DNA of 64,000 nucleotides from Maribellus maritimus (lineage in GTDB: Bacteria; Bacteroidota; Bacteroidia; Bacteroidales; Prolixibacteraceae). Below are positions 27,162 through 37,063 of this stretch, in pieces. A program made the position numbers and the translations under genes. Where the stretch lies: NCBI RefSeq assembly GCF_022267315.1, contig NZ_JAIKLE010000031.1, forward strand, positions 1-64,000, read 5' to 3'. Every line of letters begins with the position of its first letter. Positions within the stretch are counted from its first letter, which is position 1. The notes under the pieces are model-generated. The model was given only the letters and a program-made list of their open reading frames with translations, was not told the DNA's origin and made no database searches.

Positions 27162-27734
27162 TTATGAGAGGAAAAGTACAAAGTACAACAACGCAACAAA
27201 TCCGTATTCGCTTAGATTTTCTTTTAGGAACTTTCGTGCTTTGGTCATGTGATCTTCCACTGTTTTTAATGAAATATTTAATTCATTTGCTACAAACTGA
27301 TTCGTGTATCCTTTTTCTTTACACATCACATAAATACGTTGCCTTTGGGGAGGAAGTTTTTCAATCAATTCCTGCACTTTTTCAGCTAACAGATCATAAT
27401 TAACTTTCGACTCTGTATCAATACTATTATCAACAACTTCAAATTTCAAATTTTCAAGATAATTTTTTTCAGAAAGCTTTTTTCGGAAAACGGAGATGAT
27501 GGTATTTTTTGCTACAGTAAAAAGATAGGCTTCCAGATTTGAGTTCTTTTTTAAATTCTTTCTGCTATTCCAAAGATTCACAAACACTTCCTGAACAATA
27601 TCAAGCGAATCTGCCTCTGACTTTAAATAGCCGAATGCAAAATGATAAAGCCTGGAGCTGTAATCGTCATAAAGTTCATTTACCACTGCCTTATCACCAG
27701 AAATCAATCGTTTGACGCGTTTATCCTCATCCAT
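27162..27734 (-). CDS. ECF RNA polymerase sigma factor (PUL2, divergent)
   Basis: A 190-residue ECF sigma factor with region 2 around residues 20-85 (LYDDYSSRLYHFAFGYL, DIVQEVFVNLWNSRKN) and region 4 around 125-175 (KLPPQRQRIYVMCKEKGYTN, then NELNISLKTVEDHMTKA). The ATG whose first base is 27734 is preferred to a TTG two codons upstream. Unlike the sigma genes of PUL1 and PUL3, it points away from its presumed fecR partner, with 165 bases between the two starts. A TACTTTTG -7-like box lies about 25 bases upstream on the same strand (27759-27766). Confidence 0.9.
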   Translation of the reverse strand: MDEDKRVKRLISGDKAVVNELYDDYSSRLYHFAFGYLKSEADSLDIVQEVFVNLWNSRKNLKKNSNLEAYLFTVAKNTIISVFRKKLSEKNYLENLKFEVVDNSIDTESKVNYDLLAEKVQELIEKLPPQRQRIYVMCKEKGYTNQFVANELNISLKTVEDHMTKARKFLKENLSEYGFVALLYFVLFLS

Positions 27735-27899
27735 ATTCAATTAGTTTACCCGGCTTTGCAAAAGTATAAAAATGTTTTATTTCCTTTAATGAACAGCGGA
27801 TGCTCTTTTCGTTTACTGAATTAGAAAAATCAATTTCACAAAAAAAGAGCAGGGGTTTTTGCAGGCTGAAACGTTTATAAAAATGAACAAAGAAACCAC
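27735..27899. promoter_or_regulatory. Divergent control region between PUL2 sigma and fecR
   Basis: This 165-base gap must hold promoters for both directions. On the minus strand TACTTTTG (plus 27759-27766) fits the -7 consensus for the sigma gene; I see no well-spaced TTTG with it. No clear consensus is seen on the plus strand ahead of fecR, which might depend on the ECF factor itself. Confidence 0.4.
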
Positions 27900-28874
27900 A
27901 TGAAGGACTATTTTAGAAGATATTTGGAAGGCCGGTGTTCTGAAGATGAATTCCTAACGTTTATCAATCTTTTTTTAAAAGCAGATAACCAAAAGGAGTT
28001 GGCAAAGAATATGAAGGAGGACTGGAAAAGGAATCGTACCACTAAAAAAATGCCTGACTTGTTACCGACGCTCCATAAAATTCATTTCGAAATAAATAAA
28101 CAAGATAAACCTGAACCAGGAATTAGAAATTTTACCAGATACTTAACACGGATTGCTGCCATACTTTTTATCCCGCTTGCTATCGCTTTCTTTTTTGCAG
28201 TTCAGAAAAATCTCACTTCTGAAATCGAAACCCACACCGTTTCAACTCCACTGGCTTCTAAAACAAACTTTAAGTTACCCGATGGTTCAATGGTTTACCT
28301 TAATGCCGGTTCTTCGTTAAGCTTTCCTGAAAAATTTACGAAAAAAAAACGACTGGTAAAATTAACCGGAGAAGCTTACTTTGATGTCAAAAAAAGCAGC
28401 CATCCGTTCGAAGTAGAAACTTCAGCGTTAACGGTTAATGTTTTGGGAACAGCCTTTAATATAATGGCATACAAAGATGCACTTCCCGAAGTAACTCTTG
28501 AGAGAGGAAAAGTAATTGTGAGCACAAAATCAAACCAGCAAAAAACGCTGCAGCCGGGCGAGCAGGCTGTCATTAACACAACTACCAACACAATTTCTGT
28601 AAATAGCGTAGAGACTGAATTATTTACTTCCTGGAAAGACAATCGCCTTATTTTCAAAAACGAGATGCTTGGAAATGTGGCTCAAAAGCTTGAGCGCTGG
28701 TATAATATTTCTATTGATATTGAAGATGAAAGGCTTGAACAAAAAAGAATAAATGCATCTATTGAATACGAATCGATTAGCGAAATTATGGAATTGCTGG
28801 AGATTACTTTACCGTTAAAATTTGAATACAAAAAAAGCGAACGAAAACTGCTTATTAAAAGCAGTCAACCATAA
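27900..28874 (+). CDS. FecR-type anti-sigma factor (PUL2)
   Basis: A 324-residue protein with a cytoplasmic sigma-binding part (1-80), one transmembrane helix near 86-104 (IAAILFIPLAIAFFFAV), a periplasmic FecR domain (about 110-210, MVYLNAGSSLSF, KLTGEAYFDV, NVLGTAFNI) and a DUF4974 domain (about 248-320). It should hold the divergent sigma factor inactive until the STN domain of the following SusC reports substrate. It is followed by a hairpin-bearing leader and susC on the same strand. Confidence 0.92.
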   Translation: MKDYFRRYLEGRCSEDEFLTFINLFLKADNQKELAKNMKEDWKRNRTTKKMPDLLPTLHKIHFEINKQDKPEPGIRNFTRYLTRIAAILFIPLAIAFFFAVQKNLTSEIETHTVSTPLASKTNFKLPDGSMVYLNAGSSLSFPEKFTKKKRLVKLTGEAYFDVKKSSHPFEVETSALTVNVLGTAFNIMAYKDALPEVTLERGKVIVSTKSNQQKTLQPGEQAVINTTTNTISVNSVETELFTSWKDNRLIFKNEMLGNVAQKLERWYNISIDIEDERLEQKRINASIEYESISEIMELLEITLPLKFEYKKSERKLLIKSSQP

Positions 28875-28935
28875 AACTAAAAGAGTATGCCTATGAAATA
28901 AAACGTACCTATTTATCTGCTACATTTCAACCAAA

Positions 28936-28969
28936 TGAAAGTGAGGAAGCCGCGAACCTCCTCACTTCA
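28936..28969 (+). terminator. Hairpin in the fecR-susC leader of PUL2
   Basis: AGTGAGGA (28940-28947) pairs with TCCTCACT (28959-28966) over an 11-base loop. The stem can be extended outward by TGA/TCA with one bulged A. It lies about 45 bases before susC, the same placement as in PUL1 and PUL3. Confidence 0.5.
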
Positions 28970-29012
28970 GAAAAATAATTAATCCAAATTATTAATCTTA
29001 CAAATCAAAATT

Positions 29013-32000
29013 ATGAAAAAAAAGAGATTGGAGAAGATCCCTATTGGGAATTTCTTCCTAAAACTTTTAACAATTATGAAACTAAGCCTTTTTATCGTTT
29101 GCCTAGCTGCGTTTTCAGTTGTAGCCTCTGAAAGCTATTCCCAATCGACAAAACTTTCACTCGAAATGAGAAACGTTAGTATAAACAGCGTTCTAAAAGA
29201 AATTGAAGACAAGAGTGAATTCCGTTTTTTTTATTCCGAAGATGTTGATACAAAAAAAACAGTATCAGTATATTTTAAGAACTCGAACATCGCTGACATT
29301 TTAGACGAAATTTTTGAAGGGACATCTATCGTTTTTAAGATTGTTGGGCGCCAGATTGCTTTATATAATAATACAGAAGATAAAATGTCGTTCCCATGGA
29401 TGCAGCAACAATCTGTTTCGGTTAGCGGTCGGGTCACCGACTCAGATGGACAGCCTTTACCTGGTGTAACAGTAATAGAAAACGGTACCACCAATGGTAC
29501 CGTTACCAATATCGACGGAGAGTATAACCTTGACAAAATTTCCAGCGGGACGGTCCTGCAATTTTCTTTTGTTGGAATGAAAACTCAGGAAATACCGTTT
29601 TCAGGGCAATCCGAAATCAATGTTGTTTTGGAAAATGATGCTATTGGCATTGAGGAAGTGGTTGCCGTTGGTTATGGAACGATGAAAAGAGGGGCTGTTA
29701 CCGGAGCCGTTTCCGCGATAGAAGGAAAAGAACTGACAATCGCACCGTCAACCAATACAACTGCAATGATGGCAGGACGTCTGCCGGGGTTAATTGTGCA
29801 ACAAAAATCGGGTCAACCGGGTAACGATATAGCAAGTTATTCCATTCGGGGGTTTGGAAGCGCATTGATTATTGTAGATGGAGTAGAACGTAATTTTACA
29901 CAACTTGATCCGAACGAAATAGAATCTGTAACAGTTTTAAAAGATGCTTCTGCCTCCATATATGGTTCAAGGGCTGGAAATGGCGTTGTATTGGTTACAA
30001 CAAAAAGAGGAAAATCAGGAGCTCCAAATATTTCATTCAATTCAAGTTTTTCGGTATCACAACCCACGGCATTTCCCGATTACGTAAATGCTTATCAGTT
30101 TGCATCAATGCTTACCCAGGCCGAAGGAGGTGTTGGCTCAGGTTCAACATTTAGCCAGGAAGATATCGATAAATATAAAGAAGGTACAGAGCCTGGATAT
30201 GTGAGTACGAACTGGAAAAAACAGGTAATGCGGGAATGGGCTCCCCAACAACTCCATAATTTAAATATCAATGGAGGAAATGAAGTAACCAAATACTATT
30301 TTAATCTTGGATATTTAAACCAGGGGTCAATGTGGCACTCAGGCGATGGTATTTACCAACGTTTTAACATTTCTTCCAATGTCGATGTAAATATATCAAA
30401 AAGATTGTCAGCACAGTTCGATATTAGCTGGCGCAGGGAAGACAGGGACGACCCTCACGACCTTAGTACAATTTTTAACGACCTCTATTTTGCCAATCCT
30501 ACAGTTGATATATCAAATTGGCCTTCTCCGGAGCTTATCCCGGTAGCTGCTCCTACCCGGGCAACTGAAGACCAGCCTGTAGCTACGTCAACACAAAGTA
30601 TGTCGGGATATATAAAAGACCAGAGAGACTACTTCAACGGTTCTATATTTCTTAAGTATGAACTACCTGTAAGTGGATTATCAATTGACTCAAAAGTAGA
30701 TTTGTGGTCATATAACCGTTACCGGAATGAATTCCAAAAAACATTTGAAGTATGGGAATACGATTATGAGAATCAAGTCCATTCAAGTGCCGGAACAATA
30801 GGCGAAAATTATGTTGGAAAAACATCTTACAGAAGCCAAAAAGTTACCGCCCAATTGGCACTCCGTTACGAAAAAAATTTTAATAGCCATAGCATAAAAG
30901 GACTTCTTCTAAATGAAATGATTTATGATAAGTCGGACAATTTTTGGGCTTCCCGCTCTAATCTGATTTCATCTTCACTACCATATTTGTACGCCGGCAG
31001 CACAGATACACAACTTAACAGTGACGCAGTATACGAAGATGGCAGGCATAGCCTCGTAGGACGTCTCAATTATTCTTTCAGTAATAAATACCTGGCAGAA
31101 GTGTCATTCCGCTATGATGGTTCACCCCGTTTTGCCGAAAATAAACGGTGGGGATTTTTTCCCGGTGTTTCACTAGGATGGAGAATTTCTGAAGAATCCT
31201 TTATGCAAGACGGCTTTTTTAATAATCTAAAGTTACGGGCATCGGCCGGAAGAACCGGACGAGATGCTATATCAGACTATGATTATCTCACAGGCTACGA
31301 ACTAGTTACAGAAACAAACAACATATATCTCTTTGGTGACGAAACCTATACTCGTCTTCAAAGTATCGGATTGGCAAATGAAAACATTACATGGGAAAAA
31401 ATAGACCTTTATAATTTGGGTCTCGATGCCTCTGTTTTGGATGGAAAATTTGGAAGTGAATTGGATGTATTTTACAGAAAACGCAGTGGCATATTGGCAA
31501 CCAGAGAATCGACTGTTGCCAACACTTTTGGAGCAACCTTGCCAGCTGAAAACATCAATAGTCAGGACAACAGAGGATTTGAAATCACTTTATATCACAA
31601 AAGACGAGTGGGTGATTTTAGCTACAATATAACAGCCAATTACTCGTGGAGCAGAGCAAAATGGCTTCATTATGAAGAAAGGGAAACTTTTGAAGATGCC
31701 GATGATGAACGTATACATAAAGTAAGTGGAAAATGGACCAACCGTACTTTAGGATACCTTACCGATGGCTTCTTTAACTCTCAGGAAGAAATTGATAACG
31801 AAACTGTTGACCAGGATCAGGGAGGAAACGTTTCGATTGAGCCTGGTGATATTCGTTATGTTGACTATAATGGAGATGGTATAATTACTGAACGCGATAA
31901 AGTTGTCTTGGGAAAAGGAACAACTCCCGAATCAATGTTTGGAATTAACATGTCTGCTTCTTATAAAGGATTTGACTTTAGTATGCTGTGGCAGGGAGCT

Positions 32001-32423
32001 TCAGGCTTCGTATCTCGTTTTAATAATGATAATAATATTGGTGGCCTTCGAGCAAATGCCGGAGTACCGTTAACTTATCAGTGGGAATATCAGTGGAATC
32101 CTGATCATCCGGAAGATGCACAATTGCCTGCACCGAATGTAGCCGGTGTTAAAGCCCATAATATGTATTTGAATGATATGTATGTAAAAGATGCCACATA
32201 TATGAGGCTAAAGAATGTAACCATTGGTTATAATCTGCCAATGTCATTTTTGAATAGTACAGGAATAGAAAAAGTGCGTTTCTTTATATCAGGGCTTAAC
32301 CTACTTACTTTTTACGATTTTGGTATTTTTAAAGATTATGATCCGGAAATTACCTCTTCAAATGCTCAGGAAACCTATCCGATACAAAGAGTGTTTTCTG
32401 CAGGTGTTAATGTTACATTATAG
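29013..32423 (+). CDS. SusC/RagA TonB-dependent transporter with STN domain (PUL2)
   Basis: A 1136-residue outer-membrane transporter. After a basic leader and signal peptide (hydrophobic core near residues 25-38, cleavage after SYSQ) come an STN domain (about 48-100), a carboxypeptidase-regulatory-like domain (about 138-215, GRVTDSDGQPLPGVT), the EVVAVGYG signature, the plug and the barrel. It would import oligosaccharides made by the PUL2 enzymes and signal to FecR/sigma. It is followed by susD after a 21-base gap. Confidence 0.95.
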   Translation: MKKKRLEKIPIGNFFLKLLTIMKLSLFIVCLAAFSVVASESYSQSTKLSLEMRNVSINSVLKEIEDKSEFRFFYSEDVDTKKTVSVYFKNSNIADILDEIFEGTSIVFKIVGRQIALYNNTEDKMSFPWMQQQSVSVSGRVTDSDGQPLPGVTVIENGTTNGTVTNIDGEYNLDKISSGTVLQFSFVGMKTQEIPFSGQSEINVVLENDAIGIEEVVAVGYGTMKRGAVTGAVSAIEGKELTIAPSTNTTAMMAGRLPGLIVQQKSGQPGNDIASYSIRGFGSALIIVDGVERNFTQLDPNEIESVTVLKDASASIYGSRAGNGVVLVTTKRGKSGAPNISFNSSFSVSQPTAFPDYVNAYQFASMLTQAEGGVGSGSTFSQEDIDKYKEGTEPGYVSTNWKKQVMREWAPQQLHNLNINGGNEVTKYYFNLGYLNQGSMWHSGDGIYQRFNISSNVDVNISKRLSAQFDISWRREDRDDPHDLSTIFNDLYFANPTVDISNWPSPELIPVAAPTRATEDQPVATSTQSMSGYIKDQRDYFNGSIFLKYELPVSGLSIDSKVDLWSYNRYRNEFQKTFEVWEYDYENQVHSSAGTIGENYVGKTSYRSQKVTAQLALRYEKNFNSHSIKGLLLNEMIYDKSDNFWASRSNLISSSLPYLYAGSTDTQLNSDAVYEDGRHSLVGRLNYSFSNKYLAEVSFRYDGSPRFAENKRWGFFPGVSLGWRISEESFMQDGFFNNLKLRASAGRTGRDAISDYDYLTGYELVTETNNIYLFGDETYTRLQSIGLANENITWEKIDLYNLGLDASVLDGKFGSELDVFYRKRSGILATRESTVANTFGATLPAENINSQDNRGFEITLYHKRRVGDFSYNITANYSWSRAKWLHYEERETFEDADDERIHKVSGKWTNRTLGYLTDGFFNSQEEIDNETVDQDQGGNVSIEPGDIRYVDYNGDGIITERDKVVLGKGTTPESMFGINMSASYKGFDFSMLWQGASGFVSRFNNDNNIGGLRANAGVPLTYQWEYQWNPDHPEDAQLPAPNVAGVKAHNMYLNDMYVKDATYMRLKNVTIGYNLPMSFLNSTGIEKVRFFISGLNLLTFYDFGIFKDYDPEITSSNAQETYPIQRVFSAGVNVTL

Positions 32424-32444
32424 TGATATCATAAATTGAAAATC

Positions 32445-34265
32445 ATGAAAAAAATAATTTATATAATATTTCTAATTAACTTTCTAATAGCAGGATGTGA
32501 AGATCCGCTGGACAAAGAACCTTTAAACCTGATTTCAGAAGACGGTGTTTGGAAAGACAAAACCTTAATTGATTTGTACTTCGCGGATTTATATAGTCGA
32601 TGTGAATTTTTTCTTGCACCAAGAGTTGCAAATTTTGGTATGTCAGAAGCAGTTAACAGTGGTTTTTGTCGCACATGGGGCCCCTGGCCACAAGGATACC
32701 AGCATACATCGAGAGTTTTAACTGCTGACCAGTCGTCAACTTATGCGGTTTTTCATTGCTGGGATTATGAATTGGTAAGAGACATTAACGATGCTATTGA
32801 AAAGCTTGAAGATGAAAGTTCGCTATTGGAAGATGAGGACTTTAAAAAAACTCGTTTAGGAGAAGCTTACTTCTTACGCGCGTGGATCTATTTTAAAATG
32901 GTAAAGACTTACGGAGGCGTTCCACTTATAAAAAGGGTGCAATCGCTTGATGAGCCCGATGAAGATTTATTCGTCCCTCGTAGTTCGGAGGAAGAGTGTT
33001 ATGATTCAATCGCTGAAGATTGCGATACTTCCAGAGAACTTCTGGAAGGAAGAAACCTTACAGAATACGGCAGAGCAACAGAATGGGCAGCCTTAGCATT
33101 AAAAAGCCGGGCCATGCTTTATGCGGCTAGTATTGGTGAATTTGGAGAGCTACAGACTACCGGTTCAGGAGAATATGCAACCACCCTGGGAATAACAGAT
33201 GCCAACAAATACTGGCAACTTTCCCTGGAAGCTTCCAAAGAAATAATTGAAGATGGTCCTTATCGTTTGTACGAAGAAAATTCAGATTTATCAGACAATT
33301 TTGAACAACTTTTCCAGGCTGAAGGAGAAGACAACCCAGAAGTGATTTTTGCAGAACGTTTTGACGGACTTGGCAGCAGGGGGCACGACTGGGATCTTTG
33401 GCTGCAGCCTGATGAATTTCGTAATGGTTACGGTTCATTTTTAAAATGCTTTACCAATGCTCTTGGTAAGTTTGATTTTAAAGATGGTCGTTCAGGTGTT
33501 TTAAATTCGGAAGATTTCGTACAAGGAGATCCTAATAACCTATATTCTTTAGACGACTTTTGGTATAACAGGGACCCGCGTGCACAAGCGACTTTCTATT
33601 TTGCTGAAACACCATGGAAAGGCTCAACAGTCTACACTCATGTAGGAACTTACAAAATAGACAAAAATGGAGTTAGACAATATATTACCACTGGAGAAGT
33701 TACAGATGGAACTCGCACTGTACCTGCACTGGGAGCAAGCCGTGATTTAAGCCGCTCTGCCCTTCACGTGAAAAAGCGTATAAGCGAAGATCTTGATTTA
33801 ACACAAAAAGAAGCTGGATTAGGCTATTCTGATTTTATTGTGTTCCGTTTGGCTGAAATCTATTTGAATTATGCGGAAGCTTACTTTTACATCAATGGTT
33901 CAGGCGGTGATGGATTAAAATATTTAAATATGGTAAGAGAAAGGGCCGGCATGCCGGCAAGATCGGAATTAACTCAGGATAACATCCGTCAGGAAAGAGA
34001 TGTTGAATTGATGTTTGAAGGTCATCGTTATTGGGATCTGCGTCGCTGGAGAACTGCCGTGGATGAACTTAACGGGAAAAAATTTGCAGGTATAGAAATG
34101 CGATACGATTTTGATGAAGACAAATATGAAATATATTTTATCAATAACGGAGCCAACGAAGGGGACAATGCCGATCGCATTTTTTTGTTAAACAATTATT
34201 ATTATCCGATTCAAACGGATATTCTTAATGAAAACTATGCACTTGTGCAAAATCCGGGATATTAA
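32445..34265 (+). CDS. SusD/RagB surface glycan-binding lipoprotein (PUL2)
   Basis: A 606-residue lipoprotein (lipobox FLIAGC). The ATG at 32445 is preferred to a TTG at 32436. SusD hallmarks are the early EDGVWKDKTLIDLYF, the helix LGEAYFLRAWIYFKMV, the C-terminal RQERDVELMFEGHRYWDLRRW and the terminal YALVQNPGY. It is larger than the PUL1 SusD by about 45 residues, with an extended segment near 330-440 that could form a substrate-specific surface. A terminator follows directly. Confidence 0.95.
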   Translation: MKKIIYIIFLINFLIAGCEDPLDKEPLNLISEDGVWKDKTLIDLYFADLYSRCEFFLAPRVANFGMSEAVNSGFCRTWGPWPQGYQHTSRVLTADQSSTYAVFHCWDYELVRDINDAIEKLEDESSLLEDEDFKKTRLGEAYFLRAWIYFKMVKTYGGVPLIKRVQSLDEPDEDLFVPRSSEEECYDSIAEDCDTSRELLEGRNLTEYGRATEWAALALKSRAMLYAASIGEFGELQTTGSGEYATTLGITDANKYWQLSLEASKEIIEDGPYRLYEENSDLSDNFEQLFQAEGEDNPEVIFAERFDGLGSRGHDWDLWLQPDEFRNGYGSFLKCFTNALGKFDFKDGRSGVLNSEDFVQGDPNNLYSLDDFWYNRDPRAQATFYFAETPWKGSTVYTHVGTYKIDKNGVRQYITTGEVTDGTRTVPALGASRDLSRSALHVKKRISEDLDLTQKEAGLGYSDFIVFRLAEIYLNYAEAYFYINGSGGDGLKYLNMVRERAGMPARSELTQDNIRQERDVELMFEGHRYWDLRRWRTAVDELNGKKFAGIEMRYDFDEDKYEIYFINNGANEGDNADRIFLLNNYYYPIQTDILNENYALVQNPGY

Positions 34266-34274
34266 GAAATTTTT

Positions 34275-34305
34275 AGGGCTGAGATTCTTCTCAGCCCTTT
34301 TCCTA
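34275..34305 (+). terminator. Terminator-like hairpin after PUL2 susD
   Basis: AGGGCTGAG (34275-34283) pairs perfectly with CTCAGCCCT (34290-34298) over a 6-base loop and is followed by TTTCC. It lies between susD and the first sulfatase and should reduce readthrough from the import genes into the enzyme genes. Confidence 0.75.
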
Positions 34306-34333
34306 ATTTTTAAACACTTAATTATTGAAATTT

Positions 34334-35890
34334 ATGTATAAAAATAGGCCTGCTATCTATTTGCTTGTTTCCATAATCATTTTTGGAATTGCTACAACAG
34401 GAACAGCCCAAAAACAACAACCTAATGTGGTTATTATATTTGCCGATGATGTAGGTTATGGCGATATTGGATGTTACGGAGCAATAAAAATCAAAACCCC
34501 TAACATTGACCGATTGGCTAAGGAAGGTAGAATGTTTACCGATGCACATTCTGCTTCAGCAGTGTGCACTCCTTCGAGATACGCATTGCTTACCGGAAGC
34601 TATCCTTTTAGAGCAGATGGTGGTAATGGAGTTTGGGGACCACTTCGCCGTAACAACAAATTAATAATTGATACAAACAATTTTACCATTGCTAAACTGA
34701 TGAAAAATCAAGGTTACACAACTGCCTGTATTGGGAAGTGGCATCTTGGTTTTGGAGAAGAAAGCCCGACAGACTGGAATAAACCACTGATCCCCGGACC
34801 GTTACAACTGGGCTTTGATTACTATTTTGGAATTCCATTTGTATCAAGCGGCCCCCCATATGTTTATGTTGAAAATGACAGAGTAGTTGGTCTGGAAGCT
34901 AATGACCCGTTAATATTGAATGGTAAGCCTATTTCTCCAACTCCTCAGTATTCCGATAAATCTCCTAACACTTTTTCCGGAGGAAGAAAAGCTCACAGTT
35001 TATATGAAGATGAAAAAATCGGGATGACTTTAGCCGGTAAAGCAGTGAATTGGATTAAACAAAATAAGGAGAATCCATTCTTTCTATATCTGGCTACAAC
35101 AAACATACACCATCCCTTTACCCCAAATAAAAAATTTCAGGAAACCAGTGAATGTGGTCGATATGGAGATTTTGTGCATGAACTCGACTGGATTGTTGGC
35201 CAGGTAATAACGGAACTTGAGAAATTGAATATCCTGGATAATACCTTGCTTATTTTTACAAGTGACAATGGAGGAATGCTAAATGTTGGTGGGCAGGAAG
35301 CATGGAGGGCAGGACATCGGCTAAATGGGAACCTGCTTGGCTTTAAATTTGATGCATGGGAAGGCGGACACAGAATACCTTTTATAGCACGTTGGCCTAA
35401 ACATATTGCACAGGGAACAAAATCCGGGCAGCTCTTATGCCATGTTGATTTGTTTGCAACGTTGGCTGCCATAACTGGATACGAGTTAGCGGAAGGGGTA
35501 GCTCCCGATAGTTACAATATGCTGCCAGCACTAACCGGAAATCCAAAAAATATGCTCCGGGATCATGTTGTCCTGGCTCCTTTTCATCCGGAAAACCTGG
35601 CAATCAGAGCCGGTGACTGGATATATATTGGTGCCCGGGGTGGAGGTGGGTGGAATGGAGGCAACCCTGGAGATCATATCCTGGGAGGACCGGCAGCACT
35701 CCAGTTTGCTGATGAAGAAAACAGTGATATAGCTTATGGCGCTTTTAAGGATGATGCCGCTGATGCCCAGTTGTATAATCTTAAGAAAGACATTTCTCAG
35801 AAAAAGAATTTAATTGAAAAGAAACCTCAGGTTGCTCAAAAAATGAAGAAAAGATTGGAAATCATAAAAAATACAGAACAAACCCGATAA
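34334..35890 (+). CDS. S1 family sulfatase (first of PUL2)
   Basis: A 518-residue secreted sulfatase; the ATG at 34334 gives a signal peptide ending near GTAQ and is preferred over a TTG at 34325. The metal-binding start VVIIFADDVGYGDIGCYG and the maturation motif CTPSR with C78 (to be converted to formylglycine) are intact. Further metal ligands appear as SDNGG near residue 310. It should remove sulfate esters from a polysaccharide or oligosaccharide in the periplasm. Activity needs a sulfatase-maturating enzyme encoded elsewhere. The S1 subfamily, and so the sulfate position, cannot be decided here. Confidence 0.93.
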   Translation: MYKNRPAIYLLVSIIIFGIATTGTAQKQQPNVVIIFADDVGYGDIGCYGAIKIKTPNIDRLAKEGRMFTDAHSASAVCTPSRYALLTGSYPFRADGGNGVWGPLRRNNKLIIDTNNFTIAKLMKNQGYTTACIGKWHLGFGEESPTDWNKPLIPGPLQLGFDYYFGIPFVSSGPPYVYVENDRVVGLEANDPLILNGKPISPTPQYSDKSPNTFSGGRKAHSLYEDEKIGMTLAGKAVNWIKQNKENPFFLYLATTNIHHPFTPNKKFQETSECGRYGDFVHELDWIVGQVITELEKLNILDNTLLIFTSDNGGMLNVGGQEAWRAGHRLNGNLLGFKFDAWEGGHRIPFIARWPKHIAQGTKSGQLLCHVDLFATLAAITGYELAEGVAPDSYNMLPALTGNPKNMLRDHVVLAPFHPENLAIRAGDWIYIGARGGGGWNGGNPGDHILGGPAALQFADEENSDIAYGAFKDDAADAQLYNLKKDISQKKNLIEKKPQVAQKMKKRLEIIKNTEQTR

Positions 35891-35907
35891 AAAAACAAAA
35901 TTAATTA

Positions 35908-36960
35908 ATGCAAACAAAGAAACAATTTTTCAGATGGTCAATAGGTCTTCTCAGTCTTCTGATTCTCTTTTCAGGATTTAAATTTTATACAGGTTCTTCT
36001 TCAAAAGGGAATAAAAAGAAAATTCCTTTCCCTCAGTTAAAGGACTATAAACTTACAAACATTACCGGAATTGGTTATGAAGAAGGTTGTTATCGCAGGG
36101 ATAATAGTAATGTGATCAAAGTAAAGGATTACTACTATGTTTATTACAACAAAGGCCCATTTTGGAAGAAATTTCTTGAAGAATGGCAAGGTTCTGTATG
36201 GGCGGCAAGATCCCGGAATGGTATCCACTGGGAAGAAATTGGGGAAATGGTCGCGAAAGGCCAAACTGGCGAATGGGATCATTGGGCTATTTACTGCCCT
36301 AATATACTGGAAGGTAATGACGGGAAATATTATTTGTATTTTACAGGGCAACCAGAGAGCCAGGCGGCTCAGGGGCCAATTTATATAGGAGTGGCTATTT
36401 CCGAAAATCCTGAAGGCCCATTTGAAAAATATGAAGGAAATCCAATATTCTCACCAAGTTCTGAGCCTGGTGATTTTGATGGTCACCGTGTGGATGATGC
36501 ATCTGTTATTTTTAGGAATGGAAGATACTGGATGTATTATAAGGGAAGGCCTTATGCAGAGGGAAAAGTTGATTCAAAAACAATAGCCTATACAAAAATC
36601 GGAATAGCTTTTTCAAAAACACCTTCAGGTCCCTGGACTCGTTACAAGAAAAATCCTGTAATTAATGAAGGTCATGAAATAATGGTCTGGCCCCACGCGA
36701 AAGGGGTTGGAATTGTATCCTGTCATTACGAAAAAACATCAAAAGGGAATGGAATGGAGCAGGGAGTTTACTGGTCATCTGATGGAAAAAAATTTAATAA
36801 ATATGATCATCCGGAAGGGATGAAGTTAAGGAATCCGGGTTGTTATTATTCAATCAGTACAGAAGGGGTAACCTGGGGAATAAGTTTTGAGAATGGAAAA
36901 CAAGGAGGAGGAGATTGTTACCTGTTGAGATGGGAAGCAGATTTTTCTGCTTTACAATAA
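35908..36960 (+). CDS. GH117-like beta-propeller glycosidase (first copy)
   Basis: A 350-residue protein with an N-terminal hydrophobic anchor or uncleaved signal (residues 11-27). The propeller carries GH117 landmarks: a YRRDNSNVIKVKDYYYVYY opening, VWAARSRNGIHWEE, FDGHRVDDASVIFRNGRYWMYYKGR, and the EGHEIMVW motif near 252 that holds the histidine-glutamate pair used by GH117. Characterised GH117 enzymes release 3,6-anhydro-L-galactose from neoagaro-oligosaccharides. The similarity is to the family as a whole, and relatives with other activities exist. It is sandwiched between two sulfatases and has a diverged paralogue at 46165-47214. Confidence 0.75.
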   Translation: MQTKKQFFRWSIGLLSLLILFSGFKFYTGSSSKGNKKKIPFPQLKDYKLTNITGIGYEEGCYRRDNSNVIKVKDYYYVYYNKGPFWKKFLEEWQGSVWAARSRNGIHWEEIGEMVAKGQTGEWDHWAIYCPNILEGNDGKYYLYFTGQPESQAAQGPIYIGVAISENPEGPFEKYEGNPIFSPSSEPGDFDGHRVDDASVIFRNGRYWMYYKGRPYAEGKVDSKTIAYTKIGIAFSKTPSGPWTRYKKNPVINEGHEIMVWPHAKGVGIVSCHYEKTSKGNGMEQGVYWSSDGKKFNKYDHPEGMKLRNPGCYYSISTEGVTWGISFENGKQGGGDCYLLRWEADFSALQ

Positions 36961-37063
36961 CCTTTTCCCTCAATCAAAAATATTTTGAATTGGCCAATTT
37001 AAATTACTACTTAAGGTGAATATTATTGTGTCGCATATTAATAACTAATCAATATAAAAGGAC

